The translations under genes and the position numbers were made by a program. From Proales similis (Eukaryota; Rotifera; Eurotatoria; Ploima; Proalidae), in the NCBI GenBank assembly GCA_019059635.1, contig JAGVRJ010000004.1, forward strand, positions 496,001 to 560,000: DNA of 64,000 nt. Reading direction: 5' to 3'. The notes beneath the pieces were generated by a model. That model was not told the origin of the DNA and searched no databases. It worked only from the letters and a program-made list of their open reading frames with translations. The first letter of the stretch is position 1, and every line of letters begins with the position of its first letter. Of this stretch, positions 11,939 through 28,632 are shown piece after piece.

Positions 11939-12523
11939 TTAGCTGAGCATGTTGATGCTCATTTTGTGATCCAGGTCGATGTTTCGCAGAGCCTCTTGGA
12001 ATTCTTTGAAGGAGATGGTGGGCTGAGAGAAACTGGAAATACTTCCGGGATTCAGCTCAAACAGAGTGCGTTCGGCAATGGCGCTGATCTGCTCGTCGGG
12101 CAGGTTGGTGCCGACGATCATGTTGAGGATCTCGACGAGCTCGTCCTTGCTGATCTTGCCGTCGTGGTCGCGGTCGTACATGCTGAAGATGAACTTGAGC
12201 TTGTTCTCCAGGCTGTTGGGCGCCTCGGCCGACGAGCTGCCGCGGCGGAAGATGGAGAAGAGCTTGGCGAACTGGCGGAAGTTGATCTGCTCGCCGTCGC
12301 CAAAGTCCTGCAGCAGCACGTCGATGATGCGGTCGCGCAGCGGGTTCACGTGCAGCTCCGGGATGCGCGTCAGGTCGGCCCGCGTCAAGAAGCCCATGTT
12401 GTTCTTGTCCAGCGTGAGGAAGCGCGAGTAGAGCCGCTTGATCTGGCCCGAGCTGAAGCCCGTGTCCTTGCCGATCTCGGCGATCTCTTCTCGCTGCAGC
12501 ATCATCGACGAATTCGATCCCAT
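11939..12523 (-). CDS. CHP1-like EF-hand protein, copy A
   Basis: 194-residue calcineurin-B-homologous protein. CHP proteins bind Na+/H+ exchangers and regulate trafficking; that role is inferred from family. MGSNSS at the start is an N-myristoylation signal. IPELHVNPLRDRI and the EF-hand layout match CHP1. EF3 has a canonical loop, DRDHDGKISKDE at 117-128. The expected EF4 loop (about 158-169) has lost its acidic ligands (NPGSISSFSQPT), so this copy should bind Ca2+ at EF3 only. The gene has no introns. Codons 6-152 match copy A' at 14468 with a single silent change, while the last 42 codons and both flanks differ. The body is markedly GC-richer than its surroundings. A minus-strand AATAAA lies at 11857-11862. 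Confidence 0.88.
   Translation of the reverse strand: MGSNSSMMLQREEIAEIGKDTGFSSGQIKRLYSRFLTLDKNNMGFLTRADLTRIPELHVNPLRDRIIDVLLQDFGDGEQINFRQFAKLFSIFRRGSSSAEAPNSLENKLKFIFSMYDRDHDGKISKDELVEILNMIVGTNLPDEQISAIAERTLFELNPGSISSFSQPTISFKEFQEALRNIDLDHKMSINMLS
12069..12508. repeat. Homogenised tract shared by CHP-A and CHP-A' (copy 1)
   Basis: 440 nt matching 14598-15037 with one difference that I can find (a silent G/A change). Similarity stops abruptly at both ends inside the two coding regions, at codon 6 and codon 152. Confidence 0.9.
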
Positions 12524-13372
12524 TTCTTGTGACGTTTATATCGGTAATTTAAATGGTTAAATGATTGCGATCGTCTCTTGTTCAGGTTTGTTCCCTCCCT
12601 CTCTCTTTCTCTCTCTCTCTCTCTCGCTGTCTCTGTTGCTTCTGCACTTGACGTAAGCGTGTTCGTATGTGAAAATATGCGCTGTTTTGACCGATACTGT
12701 CGTTGGTGTGCGGAGAAAACTTTCACTGAATCTTCAAAATGACGCATAAAAGGACAGGATATAGGATATCTAAACGCTACGAAATCTAAAGGTTAATGTA
12801 AGAAAACGATTATGAAGATAGAACCAGAAGCATGAAACGTGAGCTAGATAGTTGTCTATCCGTAATGAAAATGCAAGAAATTAATTGAAACCTTGCGGCA
12901 TGTTCATGAAAGAACAGTTCATGCAACAGGTTTCATGTTAATGCAGCTGTCCAAAACCTTCATTCGTGTGAAAAGGAATCGAATTTTATGTTTCGGAAAA
13001 TTTATTTTCTTTTCATTCTGAATCTTTTCATAGTTCAAATTCAGGTCGAATTTCAAATAAAATAGAACCGCTTTGAATTTTAATAAACTAGATCTTTCAA
13101 AGCTCAGAAAAAAGCTGAGTCATTTAGGGGATGAACAAGCGAACGAGCAATGAAAAAACTCAATTTTAAAATCTGCTTTGTTGGCTCTTACCAAGTCAAC
13201 TTGAAGAACTGTTCTTCGACAAAAATCATTTTTAATAGGGAAAGGGATTATCAAAAACGGCGATTAATGATACCAGCCTTGGTAAAATCATTAGTCACTT
13301 GAAAATCAAGAGCAAAGTATTCATTTGGAGCGGAGTATTCGTTTCTACTCCATTCATTATGGTATTCGGCTT
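12524..13372. other. Intergenic region CHP-A / CHP-B
   Basis: AT-rich spacer holding the CHP-A promoter and the CHP-B 3' end. It begins with a CT-microsatellite at 12601-12625. No homology to the spacer next to copy A' is visible, and I see no gene. Confidence 0.5.
12601..12625. repeat. CT microsatellite
   Basis: Near-perfect CT dinucleotide run in the 5' region of CHP-A. Confidence 0.9.
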
Positions 13373-13930
13373 CTACTTCAAAAATTTCATGCTCATTTTT
13401 TCCTCGATGTCGATCTGCTCGAGAGTGCGGCAGAACTCAGAGAAGGTGATGACGTTGTCGCCGTTGGTGTCGAGCTCGGCGATGGTGCGGTCGGCAATGG
13501 AGCCGATCTGCTGCTCGGGGATGTTGGAGCCGATCATCATGCGCAGGACGGAGAGCAGCTCCTCTTTGCTGATGCGGCCGTCGTGGTCGCGGTCGTACAT
13601 GCTGAACACGAACTGGAGCTTGTTGTCGAGTCCGAAGGGCGGCGCCGCGCCTCGCCTGAAGAGCGAGAAGACGCGCGCGAACTGGCGGAAGTTGATCTTG
13701 CCGCCCTGGCCGTGGTCTTCGATGAGCACCTCGATGATGCGCTCGCAGAGCGGGTTCACGTGCAGCTCGGGGATGCGCAGCAGGTCCTGGCGGTCCAACT
13801 GCCCGGTGCCGTCGCGGTCCAGCGCCGTGAAGCGGTCGTACAGCCGCTGGATCTGCTTGGCACTGAAGCCTGTCTCTTCAGCGATCTGCTGTACCTCGTC
13901 CTTTTGCAGCAATGACGAGTTGGAGCCCAT
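13373..13930 (-). CDS. CHP1-like EF-hand protein, copy B
   Basis: 185-residue intronless CHP1-like Ca2+ sensor starting MGSNSS (myristoylation signal). It keeps both canonical Ca2+ loops: EF3 DRDHDGRISKEE at 113-124 and EF4 DTNGDNVITFSE at 154-165. Its first EF loop (DRDGTGQLDRQD from residue 38) is also close to canonical, unlike typical CHP1. It ends IDIEEKMSMKFLK, close to the CHP1 C-terminus. Codons 1-170 match copy B' at 15772 with four nucleotide differences; the last 15 codons differ. It shares only moderate protein identity with the A-type copies, so A and B are older paralogues. Confidence 0.9.
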   Translation of the reverse strand: MGSNSSLLQKDEVQQIAEETGFSAKQIQRLYDRFTALDRDGTGQLDRQDLLRIPELHVNPLCERIIEVLIEDHGQGGKINFRQFARVFSLFRRGAAPPFGLDNKLQFVFSMYDRDHDGRISKEELLSVLRMMIGSNIPEQQIGSIADRTIAELDTNGDNVITFSEFCRTLEQIDIEEKMSMKFLK

Positions 13931-13933
13931 GTT
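13422..13933. repeat. Homogenised tract shared by CHP-B and CHP-B' (copy 1)
   Basis: 512 nt matching 15821-16332 with four differences by eye. The tract ends 3 nt upstream of the ATG on one side and at codon 170 on the other. Confidence 0.9.
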
Positions 13934-14467
13934 CGCCTACTCTCGAATTAACCCCTGCTATTCGCTCACTTGATTAATTTCTGAATGAGCTTTGGCTGCT
14001 TATTTCACGCCATACGCAATGGCTTCCTATCACGCGAATTATATTTCTCTTAACCTCCTGATTATGTGTCTGATTCGCATTCAACCACAATGCGTGCGAT
14101 TAAGTGCAATTCTTGATCCAAATTTTGCCAGCAATTAGTTATTATCAGCCACTGCGCTTTCGTTTTCGCCGCCAATTCATTTTCCTCTCGGCTCACATGT
14201 CCTCTCGCTTCTCTGCTTTTTATGTAATCTCTGGTCCAATATTAAAGGAAAAATCTAATTTTTCAGACTCTGGCCGAGTTCGACTTATGAATGCAAGACC
14301 CCTTAAGGCGGGTGTGCCTATAACTACTGAAAAGAAAATCGCAAAATTCTCATACCAGACTGCTCTCGTAAAACGGCTTGGTGAAGCGCGCAAACAAAAC
14401 TAGAATGTTCGTTTGGAAGAGTATTTATCTGATGTCAACGTGTCGGTATTGCACCAGAAGCGTAATT
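13931..14467. other. Intergenic region CHP-B / CHP-A'
   Basis: AT-rich spacer between tandem same-strand genes. A 99-codon plus-strand frame at 14104-14403 lacks any recognisable feature. No gene seen. Confidence 0.5.
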
Positions 14468-15052
14468 CTACTTGAGAAACTTCATGCTCATCTTCTCTTC
14501 CAGATCAATGTTCTTGAGCGATTCACAAAACTTCTTGTATGTTATCTGGCCACTACTGATGACCAATGGATCGTCAGAGGTTAGCTCGGACACGGTCCGT
14601 TCGGCAATGGCGCTGATCTGCTCGTCGGGCAGGTTGGTGCCGACGATCATGTTGAGGATCTCGACGAGCTCGTCCTTGCTGATCTTGCCGTCGTGGTCGC
14701 GGTCGTACATGCTGAAGATGAACTTGAGCTTGTTCTCCAGGCTGTTGGGCGCCTCGGCCGACGAGCTACCGCGGCGGAAGATGGAGAAGAGCTTGGCGAA
14801 CTGGCGGAAGTTGATCTGCTCGCCGTCGCCAAAGTCCTGCAGCAGCACGTCGATGATGCGGTCGCGCAGCGGGTTCACGTGCAGCTCCGGGATGCGCGTC
14901 AGGTCGGCCCGCGTCAAGAAGCCCATGTTGTTCTTGTCCAGCGTGAGGAAGCGCGAGTAGAGCCGCTTGATCTGGCCCGAGCTGAAGCCCGTGTCCTTGC
15001 CGATCTCGGCGATCTCTTCTCGCTGCAGCATCATCGAAGAGCTGGATCCCAT
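14468..15052 (-). CDS. CHP1-like EF-hand protein, copy A'
   Basis: 194 residues, intronless. I start at the ATG ending at 15052 (MGSSSS) because the N-terminal Gly needed for myristoylation follows it; an in-frame ATG at 15088 would bury it behind 12 extra residues. EF3 is canonical as in copy A. The EF4 region (SDDPLVISSGQITYKKF) is degenerate but not identical to copy A, so both A-type genes lost EF4 chemistry in different ways or drifted after loss. The C-terminus IDLEEKMSMKFLK resembles copy B rather than copy A. The shared block with copy A covers codons 6-152. Confidence 0.88.
   Translation of the reverse strand: MGSSSSMMLQREEIAEIGKDTGFSSGQIKRLYSRFLTLDKNNMGFLTRADLTRIPELHVNPLRDRIIDVLLQDFGDGEQINFRQFAKLFSIFRRGSSSAEAPNSLENKLKFIFSMYDRDHDGKISKDELVEILNMIVGTNLPDEQISAIAERTVSELTSDDPLVISSGQITYKKFCESLKNIDLEEKMSMKFLK
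14598..15037. repeat. Homogenised tract shared by CHP-A and CHP-A' (copy 2)
   Basis: Partner of 12069-12508, offset 2529 nt. GC-rich, with sharp ends at the same codons. Confidence 0.9.
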
Positions 15053-15771
15053 TATTGCGGCGTCTAAAATCAAATGAAAGCTCTTCAATCTTGTGAGATT
15101 CTAATGAGATGCGTCAAGCAATGGCGTCTTTCAAGACTATTCTACCTTTGAGCCCTAATGAGCTCAAATGACTGTGCTACTCTCATTCTTAAATTTCAGG
15201 TTGATTTCTTCTCTACTTTAGTTGCTCCCTGTTGTCAGGCCATTCTTCAACAGAAGAAATTTGACTAACCTAAATCAGCGCTCTATTTTACTTCTCCAAG
15301 CGATATTCATCTATCAGACAGAGCCTCAAACAAAAATAAGGACCCCAGCTGCTTGACAAGCGTTCAGTCCGCTTTTATTATGCTTCTCGAAAATCGAGAT
15401 AATTTGTCCATGTCAATGCGCCGCTCTTAGTTGCCCATGCTTCATTATTTTCACACTAATATCGCCGAGCCGATGAAAATTCATCATAATCACGTCGTCA
15501 AACTTGAAATAAAAGCCCCCAAAATACCTATCGGCTCTTCTCATTTACGTAGCTATTGAAACGTGTTTCAAAAAAGAATCAAGTTTGATAAAAGGCCACA
15601 TCCAGGATAGAATGTTTGCTCGACGGCAAATGTTAAACAAGCAGCCGACTCTTTTTAATATGCTTTAGAACACGGCTTAATAACATGATGATGATGATGA
15701 TAGCGTTTAAATAAAGGTAAAGTCACGATTAGCAAGTCAAGGCCAAAAATGACCAAAATTAAAGAAGTAGT
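15053..15771. other. Intergenic region CHP-A' / CHP-B'
   Basis: AT-rich spacer with a short ATG/GAT trinucleotide run near 15684-15700. No gene or shared sequence with the other spacers is seen. Confidence 0.5.
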
Positions 15772-16329
15772 TTAGCCCTTGAAGTTGATTATCATCTTTT
15801 GGTCAAGGTCGATCTGTTCCAGAGTGCGGCAGAACTCAGAGAAGGTGATGACGTTGTCTCCGTTGGTGTCGAGCTCGGCGATGGTGCGGTCGGCAATGGA
15901 GCCGATCTGCTGCTCGGGGATATTGGAGCCGATCATCATCCGCAGGACGGAGAGCAGCTCCTCTTTGCTGATGCGGCCGTCGTGGTCGCGGTCGTACATG
16001 CTGAACACGAACTGGAGCTTGTTGTCGAGTCCGAAGGGCGGCGCCGCGCCTCGCCTGAAGAGCGAGAAGACGCGCGCGAACTGGCGGAAGTTGATCTTGC
16101 CGCCCTGGCCGTGGTCTTCGATGAGCACCTCGATGATGCGCTCGCAGAGCGGGTTCACGTGCAGCTCGGGGATGCGCAGCAGGTCCTGGCGGTCCAACTG
16201 CCCGGTGCCGTCGCGGTCCAGCGCCGTGAAGCGGTCGTACAGCCGCTGGATCTGCTTGGCACTGAAGCCTGTCTCTTCAGCAATCTGCTGTACCTCGTCC
16301 TTTTGCAGCAATGACGAGTTGGAGCCCAT
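15772..16329 (-). CDS. CHP1-like EF-hand protein, copy B'
   Basis: 185-residue intronless copy nearly identical to copy B over residues 1-170, with both EF3 and EF4 loops intact. The last 15 codons differ and end IDLDQKMIINFKG, so the C-terminal amphipathic segment, which in CHP1 contacts the exchanger partner region, is changed. The four base differences from copy B in the shared block include silent ones, giving an identical predicted protein there. It stands head-to-head with the glycosyltransferase gene at 16913. Confidence 0.9.
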   Translation of the reverse strand: MGSNSSLLQKDEVQQIAEETGFSAKQIQRLYDRFTALDRDGTGQLDRQDLLRIPELHVNPLCERIIEVLIEDHGQGGKINFRQFARVFSLFRRGAAPPFGLDNKLQFVFSMYDRDHDGRISKEELLSVLRMMIGSNIPEQQIGSIADRTIAELDTNGDNVITFSEFCRTLEQIDLDQKMIINFKG

Positions 16330-16332
16330 GTT
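15821..16332. repeat. Homogenised tract shared by CHP-B and CHP-B' (copy 2)
   Basis: Partner of 13422-13933, offset 2399 nt. This differs from the 2529-nt offset of the A pair, so the array is not a fresh block duplication. Confidence 0.9.
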
Positions 16333-16912
16333 TTTCTCATTTAGACTTTTCTCTACGTCAATCTGACGAACGCTTGTTAATGCTCAAAACGAATTTAAAA
16401 ATCAATAATGCAGCAGCATTCTTATCGTGTTTATTCTCTCGATTCTGCTTGTAACATATGTTGTCGTTCAAATTTCGTCCAATTGGCATTGTTTGAAATT
16501 TGAGCAGACTGATGCCCATGTCGCGTTCGTAGAGCTATTTTCTCTTTCCTTTTCGTCTCGAATTTAAGACTTAACCGAAGATTAGGGCTGCTCGTTCGAA
16601 GCATAATAAATAAAGTCAAGTTTCGATAATCGCCGAGAACCTCACGTTCTAAACTCCTTGCTCCCCTTGCGGACCAAGTAAATATTTGTCGCAAGTGTAT
16701 CGATACTTTTGAATCATTGTTACAATAGGCTTAATGTGGACTAATTAAAATTCTTTTGCCGGCCTGTGTGTCCCCGCTCCGTTTGCAACGACGCGTCCAA
16801 TCGGTCGCGTGAGAAGTGGCGGCCATAATTTTTCAAGAATAATAGAATCACAATTTGAGCCCGTGCATTCGTGGCCGCTTATTGAATATTCACGATCGAT
16901 CGGTTCTGAAGT
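16330..16912. other. Divergent promoter region CHP-B' / glycosyltransferase
   Basis: About 580 nt between divergent start codons. No coding potential supported and no specific element recognised. Confidence 0.5.
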
Positions 16913-18787
16913 ATGTGGCGACCTATTCACGCTCTCCTGTGGGTGTTTGTTGCCGTTCTGACTCAAAGGTGACTCCCTTCGTCTCCTCGTTTGCCTTCTA
17001 TTTCTTATCGCTAATTGTTTTCGAATAGACAAGTCACGGCTCTATCGCAAGACTTGTTCAGCCCGGACCACGACCGGTGTGAACGAGTAGATGCCAAAAG
17101 GATTGGCCTTATTTATCTTCATTGGCCAGATGCTCACCACAATAAAAGCTTGGATCCGACTTTCAAGCTCAATCACTTTTATTCTCTATTGTCCGGTAGT
17201 AAACTTCTCAACGCAAGTGAACAAGAGCCGATTCTTCTTTTCTACTTCAATGAAGATTTGCGGCCAAAATCGAACCATTACAACCGTTGGCTCGGCGATC
17301 AGTTCTGGTCGGCGAAAATTCCGCTCAATGCGGTTAAACTTATTAGTCTCGGTCGAATTTTGACGCCGAATGCCCGTGTAGACACGAGCTCTTTGCTTGA
17401 GCAGATCAGACTGAGAGCCGTGAAAGAGTTTGATGAGCGCAAAGATTATTTCATTCTCACCAATACTGAGACCATATTAGGCCCCAAGCTCTTCTCCTGT
17501 TTCAGTTCAAATTCGAATCTAAATCGGCCGGAATCGAATGCAATCGGACGCATAAGGCAAGAGGCGTCGAGCGAATGTTACAACAACGTGGTGAGAAATC
17601 AGTCGAGCTATTCGTTTCTATTCCGCATACCAGTTCTGCACGATTCTCAGCGTTTCAGTGGCGTTTATGTATGGAATCGGCGTTCGGCCGCGACGAGCGG
17701 GCGTCAGATGGCTGAAAGTGTTAAGGCAGACAACGCTCACAAATGCCATCATCGTCAGGACATCTTGGGCGAGAAGGAGCTTGAATACGCAGAGAGCTAT
17801 TGCGTCTACGGTTTCGACATGGGCAGCTATCAGGCGCCTGTGCTCGAAAGTCTTATTTCGACTAAATCCGAAAATTACTTTTATCAATTCATTCGTCACA
17901 TTCTCTACAACAGACTGGAAAAGTTTGAAGCAGTTAAAAGCGACGAACTGGCCGTTGATCCGATCCCAAGTGTGACCCATCTCATCTGGTTTAGCGACGC
18001 GACCAGAGACCTGAGATTTATCGAGTATTTGTGCATCAAGAGCATACTGCTGGTAATCAAACCAGACAAAGTAAAAATTCACGGAGATCTGGAACCGCAC
18101 GGAACCTACTGGAACGAAGTGAAGCCACAAGTCGATTGGGTGTTTAGAGAGCGTCCGATTGAAAGGTTCGGTCAAAGCTTTAAAAACAGTCCCATTCAGC
18201 ATTTGGCCGACATCGCTCGTTTGGAGGTTCTATACGAAGAAGGCGGCTTTTATTCCGATCTTGACATCATCTGGGTTAAGCCAGTGGACCATTTCAGACG
18301 CTGGAATGTTGAACTGGTTGCCTCCAACGACATCACAAGCTATTGCCACCAGTTTCCCAACAGCATTCAAATCGGCGCCTTCCTAGCTCCGGCCAAATCG
18401 CAATTCCTGCGAATGTGGATCGACGCCTACAAGGACTATGGTCGGTATCCAGGCGACTACGCGGCCATATCCATGTGCGAGCCTTACAAGCTGTACGAAA
18501 AGTGGCCGCAAAAAGTGCTCGTTGACAATCGGCTTCAAATGATCTATTTCAACGGCTGGTCTGCATTCATTCCCAAGTTTGAACGACTCGAAGCGACCGA
18601 TTTGAAGCTGTTCAATCAGAAACTCGACTGGCTGAACAACGGAACCTGCGGCTACCACTTGCCTCGTCACAACGACCTATTCAGTCGAGAAAGCTTCCAA
18701 AGAGCCGACCGTTCTTCGCTACCAATCAAAATCGCCGAGCACATTCTAAAGTTGGCCAACTCGAGCTTGATTGAAAAGACAAATTAA
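16913..18787 (+). CDS. DXD-type glycosyltransferase (sugar-binding GT family)
   Basis: 604-residue protein in two exons (16913-16968 and 17029-18787). The first exon supplies an N-terminal hydrophobic signal or type II anchor (MWRPIHALLWVFVAVL), placing the enzyme in the ER/Golgi or outside the cell. Residues about 330-560 form a glycosyltransferase domain of the Gly_transf_sug / alpha-1,4-GalT-like type: VTHLIWF at its start, then LADIARLEVLYEEGGFYSDL containing the DXD metal/sugar-nucleotide motif (D429 and D431). The N-terminal 300 residues are unassigned; they contain a stretch KDYFILTNTETILGP that faintly resembles a degenerate second GT core. Donor and acceptor sugars cannot be read from sequence. 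Several N-glycosylation sequons are present. AATAAA follows at 18807-18812. Confidence 0.8.
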
Positions 18788-18806
18788 ACCGCCGCTTGCC
18801 TTTAAA

Positions 18807-18812
18807 AATAAA
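18807..18812 (+). terminator. Poly(A) signal of glycosyltransferase gene
   Basis: AATAAA 20 nt after the stop codon; a second one lies near 18894-18899. Confidence 0.55.
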
Positions 18813-20149
18813 ATCTAAACTGATTTGCAGTCTAAAATTACTGAACGCGAATCTCGTGCATGTGCATCACATTCGCTCGCATCTTCGCACGTTTAAATAA
18901 ACCTCCACTTCTCAAACCTTGGGTCTCACTTGGCATCAACGCATTTTTCATTTTTAGTTCTTCTCCCGCTTTTAAAAATGCACAAAAGCAATGAAGACAC
19001 ATGTCCGATAGTGAAAAAACATGATCTTATCGAACGATTAGTCTTGCTGAGCTTTTGGTCTCTGTTGAAATCATATAGAGAGCTGCGATTATTTTGGATA
19101 AAACTCATGCTTTCTTTATTTGTTTGCCAAATTTATGAAAAGAAAGGAAAAAAAACATATGTAGAAACGAAGCAACGAGATACAAGAAAATGGGCTCATA
19201 ATAAAATGAAAAGAGGGATTGACAGAGAGAATTAGACATCCTTAAGACTGTTTCCTTTTGCTTTTAATCGTCAGCAGGCTAGGCCAGTGCACTGATTAAA
19301 ACAAGCTGCTTTTTGATATTTTTTTGGCTTTTTTCTGATTTGAATAGCTCGGCGATGATGAATAAATTAAATCGGCATTTCTGGCGTTTGAGCCCAGAAT
19401 GAACGAATGTTTATAAATAGAGAATTTTAGAAGAATGATACGAAGAAAAAGAGAGAGAGACAATCTGACAAATGCTTTTCGTGCCGTTGACCAAGGCGAT
19501 GAGGATGGTGATGAGATGAAGCCTTCTGTGATTAGCTACTTCGGGCACAGTTGAGTTGAATGAGATGGTGTGCGAAATTAAGCGTGCGCTTGTGTGATGC
19601 TCTTCATCTCACTGGCTGTAATCGCAATTGGAGCACGACAAGCAAATAAGAGAAAATAAGCTCTGGCTTGAGGTTTTGGCCACTTGTCTGCCGTTAAAAG
19701 TAAACAGAAAAAGAAAAAGGGAAGAGAAAGATAGAAAAGAGCTCCACAGAAAATTGATGATGACAAGGGCGACGACGATGACGACTTGGATTTGCTTAAA
19801 TAGGTCAGTCAGAAATGAAAATGTGAGTTAAAATACATCGTCTAACAGGCGAGCACTTGCTTTCTGAAAATAGAGTGCTTCAAGAATGTGAGAGCAAGTG
19901 AAAAGTAAAAGCGTGAAGGGAGAGACGAGAGGTGAAAGAACAGCCTGTAAAAAAAAACAATATGAAAAGTCAACAAAATGAACAAAAACTGAAAAAAAAA
20001 GGAAAACGAATGGTAGTTAACGGTGGTGGAATCACAAGAACAACAGCAAGCGAGTATTGGCTGGTCAGTCAGTTTGGGAGCTACGGGTTGAGAATAGTGG
20101 CAGAACATGTTGAGTTGGTGAAGAGGGCGAAACGGTGCCTCATCGGTTT
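18813..20149. other. Convergent 3' region, glycosyltransferase / BRSK
   Basis: Tail-to-tail interval of 1.3 kb. It probably holds the BRSK 3' UTR on the minus strand; a minus-strand AATAAA is visible near 19116. No supportable gene. Confidence 0.5.
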
Positions 20150-26420
<6,271 letters not shown>

Positions 26421-26649
26421 GCTACACTGACTTCAGATGCTGGCACTTGAGAGCCGATCTCTTCTCTTCATGTAAGCTTAGCACACGATCTAAATTTTCG
26501 TCGGACGTTAGAAGAGATTATCGAACAGAGTCAAATGCACGACATAGGGAAACGCTCACTGCTTGAATGCAGCGTTTATTTCTTGATGGCACGGACGACC
26601 ACAGTTAACTATCGATCGTCAGCGGTGAATGCAATGCAGTGTGAGTTTT

Positions 26650-26704
26650 TGTGTGCGTGTGTGTGTCTGTGAGAGTGAGTGTCTGTGTGTGTGTGTGTGT
26701 GTAT
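26650..26704. repeat. GT microsatellite
   Basis: Interrupted (GT)n run, about 55 nt, in the 5' region of BRSK. Confidence 0.9.
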
Positions 26705-28619
26705 GCATGCATGGAGGAACCAGAGCCGAAAAATGGAACTAAATGAGAAATAAAATATGTAAATTGTAGAATAAATTAGAAATCATAATCCTGCTGCAAG
26801 TCGGACGCGGTCGATCGATAATTAAAATCGAAGCAGTATGTACAAGAACCAAAAGAATATGATATGGTGCGTGTGTGTGAGTGTTTTGTAGTGATGGATT
26901 GAGAAGCAGAGAGAGAGAGAGAGCGCGCGCGAGGGTTGAAGAGGATCCATGTAGCCAGTTCGAATGAGAGGAGAGCGAGCCAGCGCGCGCGTATGCAAGA
27001 GAAAATAAACGAGAGTAAAAGCGCGCCAGTGTTTGATAAAGCGAATGAGAAGAGAAAAAAAAAGAAATAAAGAAACTAAAAGTCGGAGAAGAGAGTCGAT
27101 TAGCAAATGAACGAACGAGCGAGTGAGCGCTTTGTGTTGAACAAACAAGTGAATAAAGGAGAGGGCCATGAGACGATGTGATTGCTTGCACGCTTGACTG
27201 AATTATGTAACGGGCTCAATCGTGCAAATGACCTCCCGCTGATCATAATCAATCCAGACACATTATTCACGGCGTCAGTCAGCCAGCAAGCCACTCTATG
27301 CTGACCATGTGTGTAAGGCCGAGGTTAAATCGCTTGGGAAGCGCGGCTGATTTCATCGCACTAATAAATAACCCAACGTCGAAATAAACAACGTGTTCGC
27401 TTGAAACCAGAGAGTCAGACAGGCAGACAGAGAGAGAGCGTATTGGGGTTGGACTAGCAAAAGCAACAAGGAGAGAAACAAAAGAATAGGAATATAAAGC
27501 AGTTGGCGCGATTTAGACGGCTGCGTTCGCGGGCTCTAATAAAATCCAATGCTATGCCCAAGCCGACGCTTATCTCATTAGGATGGCTGTAAATCGAAAT
27601 ATGAAACTAGCGTTGTCTGTCGTTGCCATTACTCAACGCATTGCTAGCGAGTAGTGACTGAGCGAGTGGCGGAAGAAGCAGAGCCGTTAGATCGACTCTA
27701 TCGGCATTGGAGTCGCTAGACTACTCAGCACATTGCCGTCTATGAGATATTCATTAATTTCTAATCATAGGTCCAGGCGAGTTCATGCAAAATTAATTGC
27801 CACAAAACACAAGCGAATAACGGATGCATGCGCAAATATACGCTTTAAAGTGTCTCCGTTGAACGCACGCTGGTCAGGGTGGGCCGCTTGACTCACCGAC
27901 AGGCCAATCGATGTCAATTAGATGCGGTGAAAAGAATCCAACAGTTCGTCTAACAAGTTTGGCTGTCTGATTGACTGACTGTTTGGATGGCTGCCTGCCT
28001 AGTTGGGCTAGAACCTCGATGATTGGCGTAAGCAACAATTTGTCCTACTCCACAGCCCTGCACAAACCAAGTCTAACTTTCGAAATCGATTTGTGTCAAA
28101 TTTGTTTCTGCCTGCCGCTCAATGTAAATGTCGCGCGCAATTATAATATTCACTGATAATTAATATTTATGATCGATCGAAATCACTCAATTTCAAGCCG
28201 CTTGAACCACACGAAAAAAGGCCGACAAAGGTAAAGCATAAAGACGGCAGTTTATGTCAAAACCGCACTCGTTCATGCCAAGCGTCCCTGTTTCTGTCAG
28301 CTGACGTTTCGAGCTGAAAATATTTCTAAAGATTTTTGCCCACCTTCAAGCGCCTAGCATTCAGCCTTCAGGCTGCTAATCGAAATAATCGGCTTTTTAG
28401 AATCAAAAAATCATCTTAATTGCAAAGAAAAGGGCTGCTAATCGGTCGCTTTTTAGCATTTTCGGGCATTTGCAGTGGAACTTGAAAATATCTTTCCGAC
28501 GAACAAAACAGTCGAGCAGCAAATAAAATTGAAAACATGATAAAACTTGTCGCGGTGTTGACAAAAATAAGCATGATGGTGAAAAGGGAACAGTGGCCGC
28601 ATTTGATTGGCATTAGGGA

Positions 28620-28632
28620 GGGGGGGGGGGGG
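28620..28632. repeat. Poly-G run
   Basis: Thirteen consecutive G residues, just after GGGA; length may be uncertain in any assembly. Confidence 0.9.

Noticed and set aside
12118-12431. Long plus-strand and alternative-frame ORFs over the CHP genes
   Set aside because: Shadows of the GC-rich EF-hand coding sequence; the repeated Ser/Arg/Asp composition is a frame artefact.
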